Assembly (NCBI GenBank): GCA_937889855.1
Contig: CALBYK010000124.1
Location: forward strand, 1 to 8,883
Origin: an uncultured Prevotella sp.
GTDB taxonomy: Bacteria; Bacteroidota; Bacteroidia; Bacteroidales; Bacteroidaceae
Length of the DNA stretch: 8,883 nt
Direction of reading: 5' to 3'
In this document: piece by piece, positions 7,463-8,883 of the stretch
Layout: every line of letters starts with the position of its first letter
Numbering within the stretch: the first letter of the stretch is position 1
Program-made: the position numbers and the translations under genes
Notes under the pieces: model-generated
Seen by the model: only the letters and a program-made list of their open reading frames with translations
Told to the model about the DNA's origin: nothing
Databases searched by the model: none

Positions 7463-8883
7463 ATGGCAATGACAAAATCAATTCGAAGGGCGATATTATC
7501 GCTCGCTTTAATTCTGACGTCAACAGTGTGCATGGCCAATCCGGTGGCTATAATACCTGTACCCAACAAGATGACAGTCAATTCAGGCAGCCTGCGCTTG
7601 TGCAAGACAAGCACAATAGGCATTGACGATGAAGCGTTGCGTCCGGCAGCAAACTATCTTGCTGAGGCTATAGAGAAGGAGTATGCAATGCGCCTGTCAG
7701 TCGTCTCTGGCGATGCCACAATTAATTTGCGCATAGCTTCAACAGACAGCGCATATCATATCACAACCGATAAGCATAAAGCCACGCTATGTGCATCCGA
7801 TTACGGCGGCATTATAAATGCCATCGCCACTCTGCGCCAGCTTATGACCAAGGAAGGCAACAAGATAGCTGTTGCATGCGTTGACATAATCGACAAGCCA
7901 CGGTTTGGATGGCGCGGACTTATGATAGACTGCTCGCGACACTTCTATACCACGGATGAGCTGAAGCATTTGCTCGATGTGATGGCTTTCTACAAGTTCA
8001 ACCGTTTCCACTGGCATCTGACCGATGACCAAGGTTGGCGCGTGGAGATAAAGCGTTATCCTCTGCTCACGAGCCGTGGTGCATGGCGCAAGCTGAACCG
8101 GCAAGACTCCACATGCATACGCCGTGCAAATGAGGAGGATATGCCAAATCTGCGGCTTCAAGAAAGCAAGTTGCGCAATGCTGCCGACGGCACAATGGAA
8201 TATGGTGGGTTCTACACGCAAGACGATGTGCGCGACGTGGTGGCATATGCCAAGCAGCGTGGCATCGATGTTGTGCCAGAGATAGATATGCCGGGGCACA
8301 GCCTTGCCGCAATAGAAAGCTACAGTGGGCTGTCGTGCTTCGCTCAGAACGGGTGGGGCAAACTGTTCACAACCCCTATGTGTCCCGGCAAGGACTCTAT
8401 GCTTGAGTTCTGCCGCAACGTGTGGGAAGAGATGTTCCAACTCTTTCCATTTGAGTATGTGCATATTGGCGGTGACGAAGTGGATATGAAGAACTGGAAA
8501 GCGTGTCCCGACTGCCAAAAGCGCATGAAGGCAAATGGACTATCGACAGAACCGCAGCTACAGACATGGTTCAATCATACGATGGAAGCGTTCTTTCGTG
8601 AGCACGGAAAGAAAATGATAGCCTGGGACGATGTTGTCGACGGCGGACTCTCTCCGTATACTACGGTGATGTGGTGGCGGTCGTGGCTGCCAGACGGTCC
8701 GAAGAAGACAACAGACCACGGCAATGACCTTATTGATGTGCCGGTGTCGTATTTCTATCTCAGTCAAGAATACAAGCCCACATTGCTTCCTGGCATATAC
8801 AGCTTCAATCCATACGACGGCATCAAGGAAGACAAACACAACCTCATGCGTGGCATACACTCATGTTTGTGGGGAGAGAGTGT
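7463..8883 (+). CDS. GH20 beta-N-acetylhexosaminidase, C-terminus cut
   Basis: I translated this frame from the ATG at 7463 to the right edge: 473 codons with no stop. The enzyme removes terminal beta-linked GlcNAc or GalNAc from glycans by substrate-assisted catalysis. Residues 1-25 form a signal peptide (ending STVCMA before NPVAIIP); the cysteine at 23 is not in a proper lipobox. Residues about 28-140 correspond to the GH20b alpha/beta domain, and the barrel starts near 144 (DKPRFGWRGLMIDCSRHF, with substrate-binding R151). Other hallmarks are HWHLTDDQGWR from 183, PEIDMPGH with E273 and H279, and the catalytic pair D338-E339 in HIGGDE. The window ends at LWGES, close to the end of the barrel, so only the last barrel part and any C-terminal domains are missing. 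ATG 7469 is an alternative start. No promoter or terminator is evident in the 44-base gap after the GH89 gene, supporting one operon. Confidence 0.95.
   Translation, partial: MAMTKSIRRAILSLALILTSTVCMANPVAIIPVPNKMTVNSGSLRLCKTSTIGIDDEALRPAANYLAEAIEKEYAMRLSVVSGDATINLRIASTDSAYHITTDKHKATLCASDYGGIINAIATLRQLMTKEGNKIAVACVDIIDKPRFGWRGLMIDCSRHFYTTDELKHLLDVMAFYKFNRFHWHLTDDQGWRVEIKRYPLLTSRGAWRKLNRQDSTCIRRANEEDMPNLRLQESKLRNAADGTMEYGGFYTQDDVRDVVAYAKQRGIDVVPEIDMPGHSLAAIESYSGLSCFAQNGWGKLFTTPMCPGKDSMLEFCRNVWEEMFQLFPFEYVHIGGDEVDMKNWKACPDCQKRMKANGLSTEPQLQTWFNHTMEAFFREHGKKMIAWDDVVDGGLSPYTTVMWWRSWLPDGPKKTTDHGNDLIDVPVSYFYLSQEYKPTLLPGIYSFNPYDGIKEDKHNLMRGIHSCLWGES

Noticed and set aside
6990..7523. 177-residue minus-strand frame across the GH89 3' end
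   Set aside because: It is antisense to a confidently identified GH89 C-terminal domain and to the GH20 start, with no motif of its own.
7787..8518. 243-residue minus-strand frame
   Set aside because: It is antisense to the GH20 barrel, whose HWHLTDD, EIDMPGH and HIGGDE motifs are on the plus strand.

Overview
The window looks like a chromosomal piece of a Bacteroidales bacterium (gut or oral type: Bacteroides, Prevotella or Muribaculaceae; the sequence alone does not settle which). The evidence is the Bacteroidetes-style promoter motif TAnnTTTG upstream of the genes, the lack of clear Shine-Dalgarno sites, the moderately GC-rich genes around an AT-rich spacer, and the kinds of proteins encoded.

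Layout: positions 1-4822 are one uninterrupted minus-strand reading frame of about 1607 codons. It starts at 4822 and runs off the left edge. It encodes a very large exported modular protein: signal peptide, GLUG-type repeats, fibronectin III-like modules, a LamG/concanavalin-like jelly roll that appears to sit inside a carboxypeptidase-regulatory-like beta-sandwich, then more beta-sandwich modules. Positions 4823-5216 are a divergent AT-rich intergenic region with a promoter candidate for each direction, an inverted repeat overlapping the rightward promoter, and a potential hairpin in the leader of the leftward transcript. Positions 5217-7418 (plus strand) encode a complete GH89 alpha-N-acetylglucosaminidase. 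After 44 bp, positions 7463-8883 encode a GH20 beta-N-acetylhexosaminidase that runs off the right edge just after its catalytic barrel motifs.

How they fit together (inference): GH89 and GH20 are two exo-acting hexosaminidases with signal peptides, apparently in one transcription unit. They could remove terminal alpha-linked and beta-linked N-acetylhexosamine from host glycans such as mucin O-glycans or glycosaminoglycan fragments. The divergently transcribed giant protein is a plausible surface adhesin or glycan-binding protein, but a link to the glycosidases rests only on position. No SusC/SusD pair, regulator, transposon, tRNA, rRNA or CRISPR array is visible. The most unusual items are the modular giant with its nested LamG and the inverted repeat around the glycosidase promoter.
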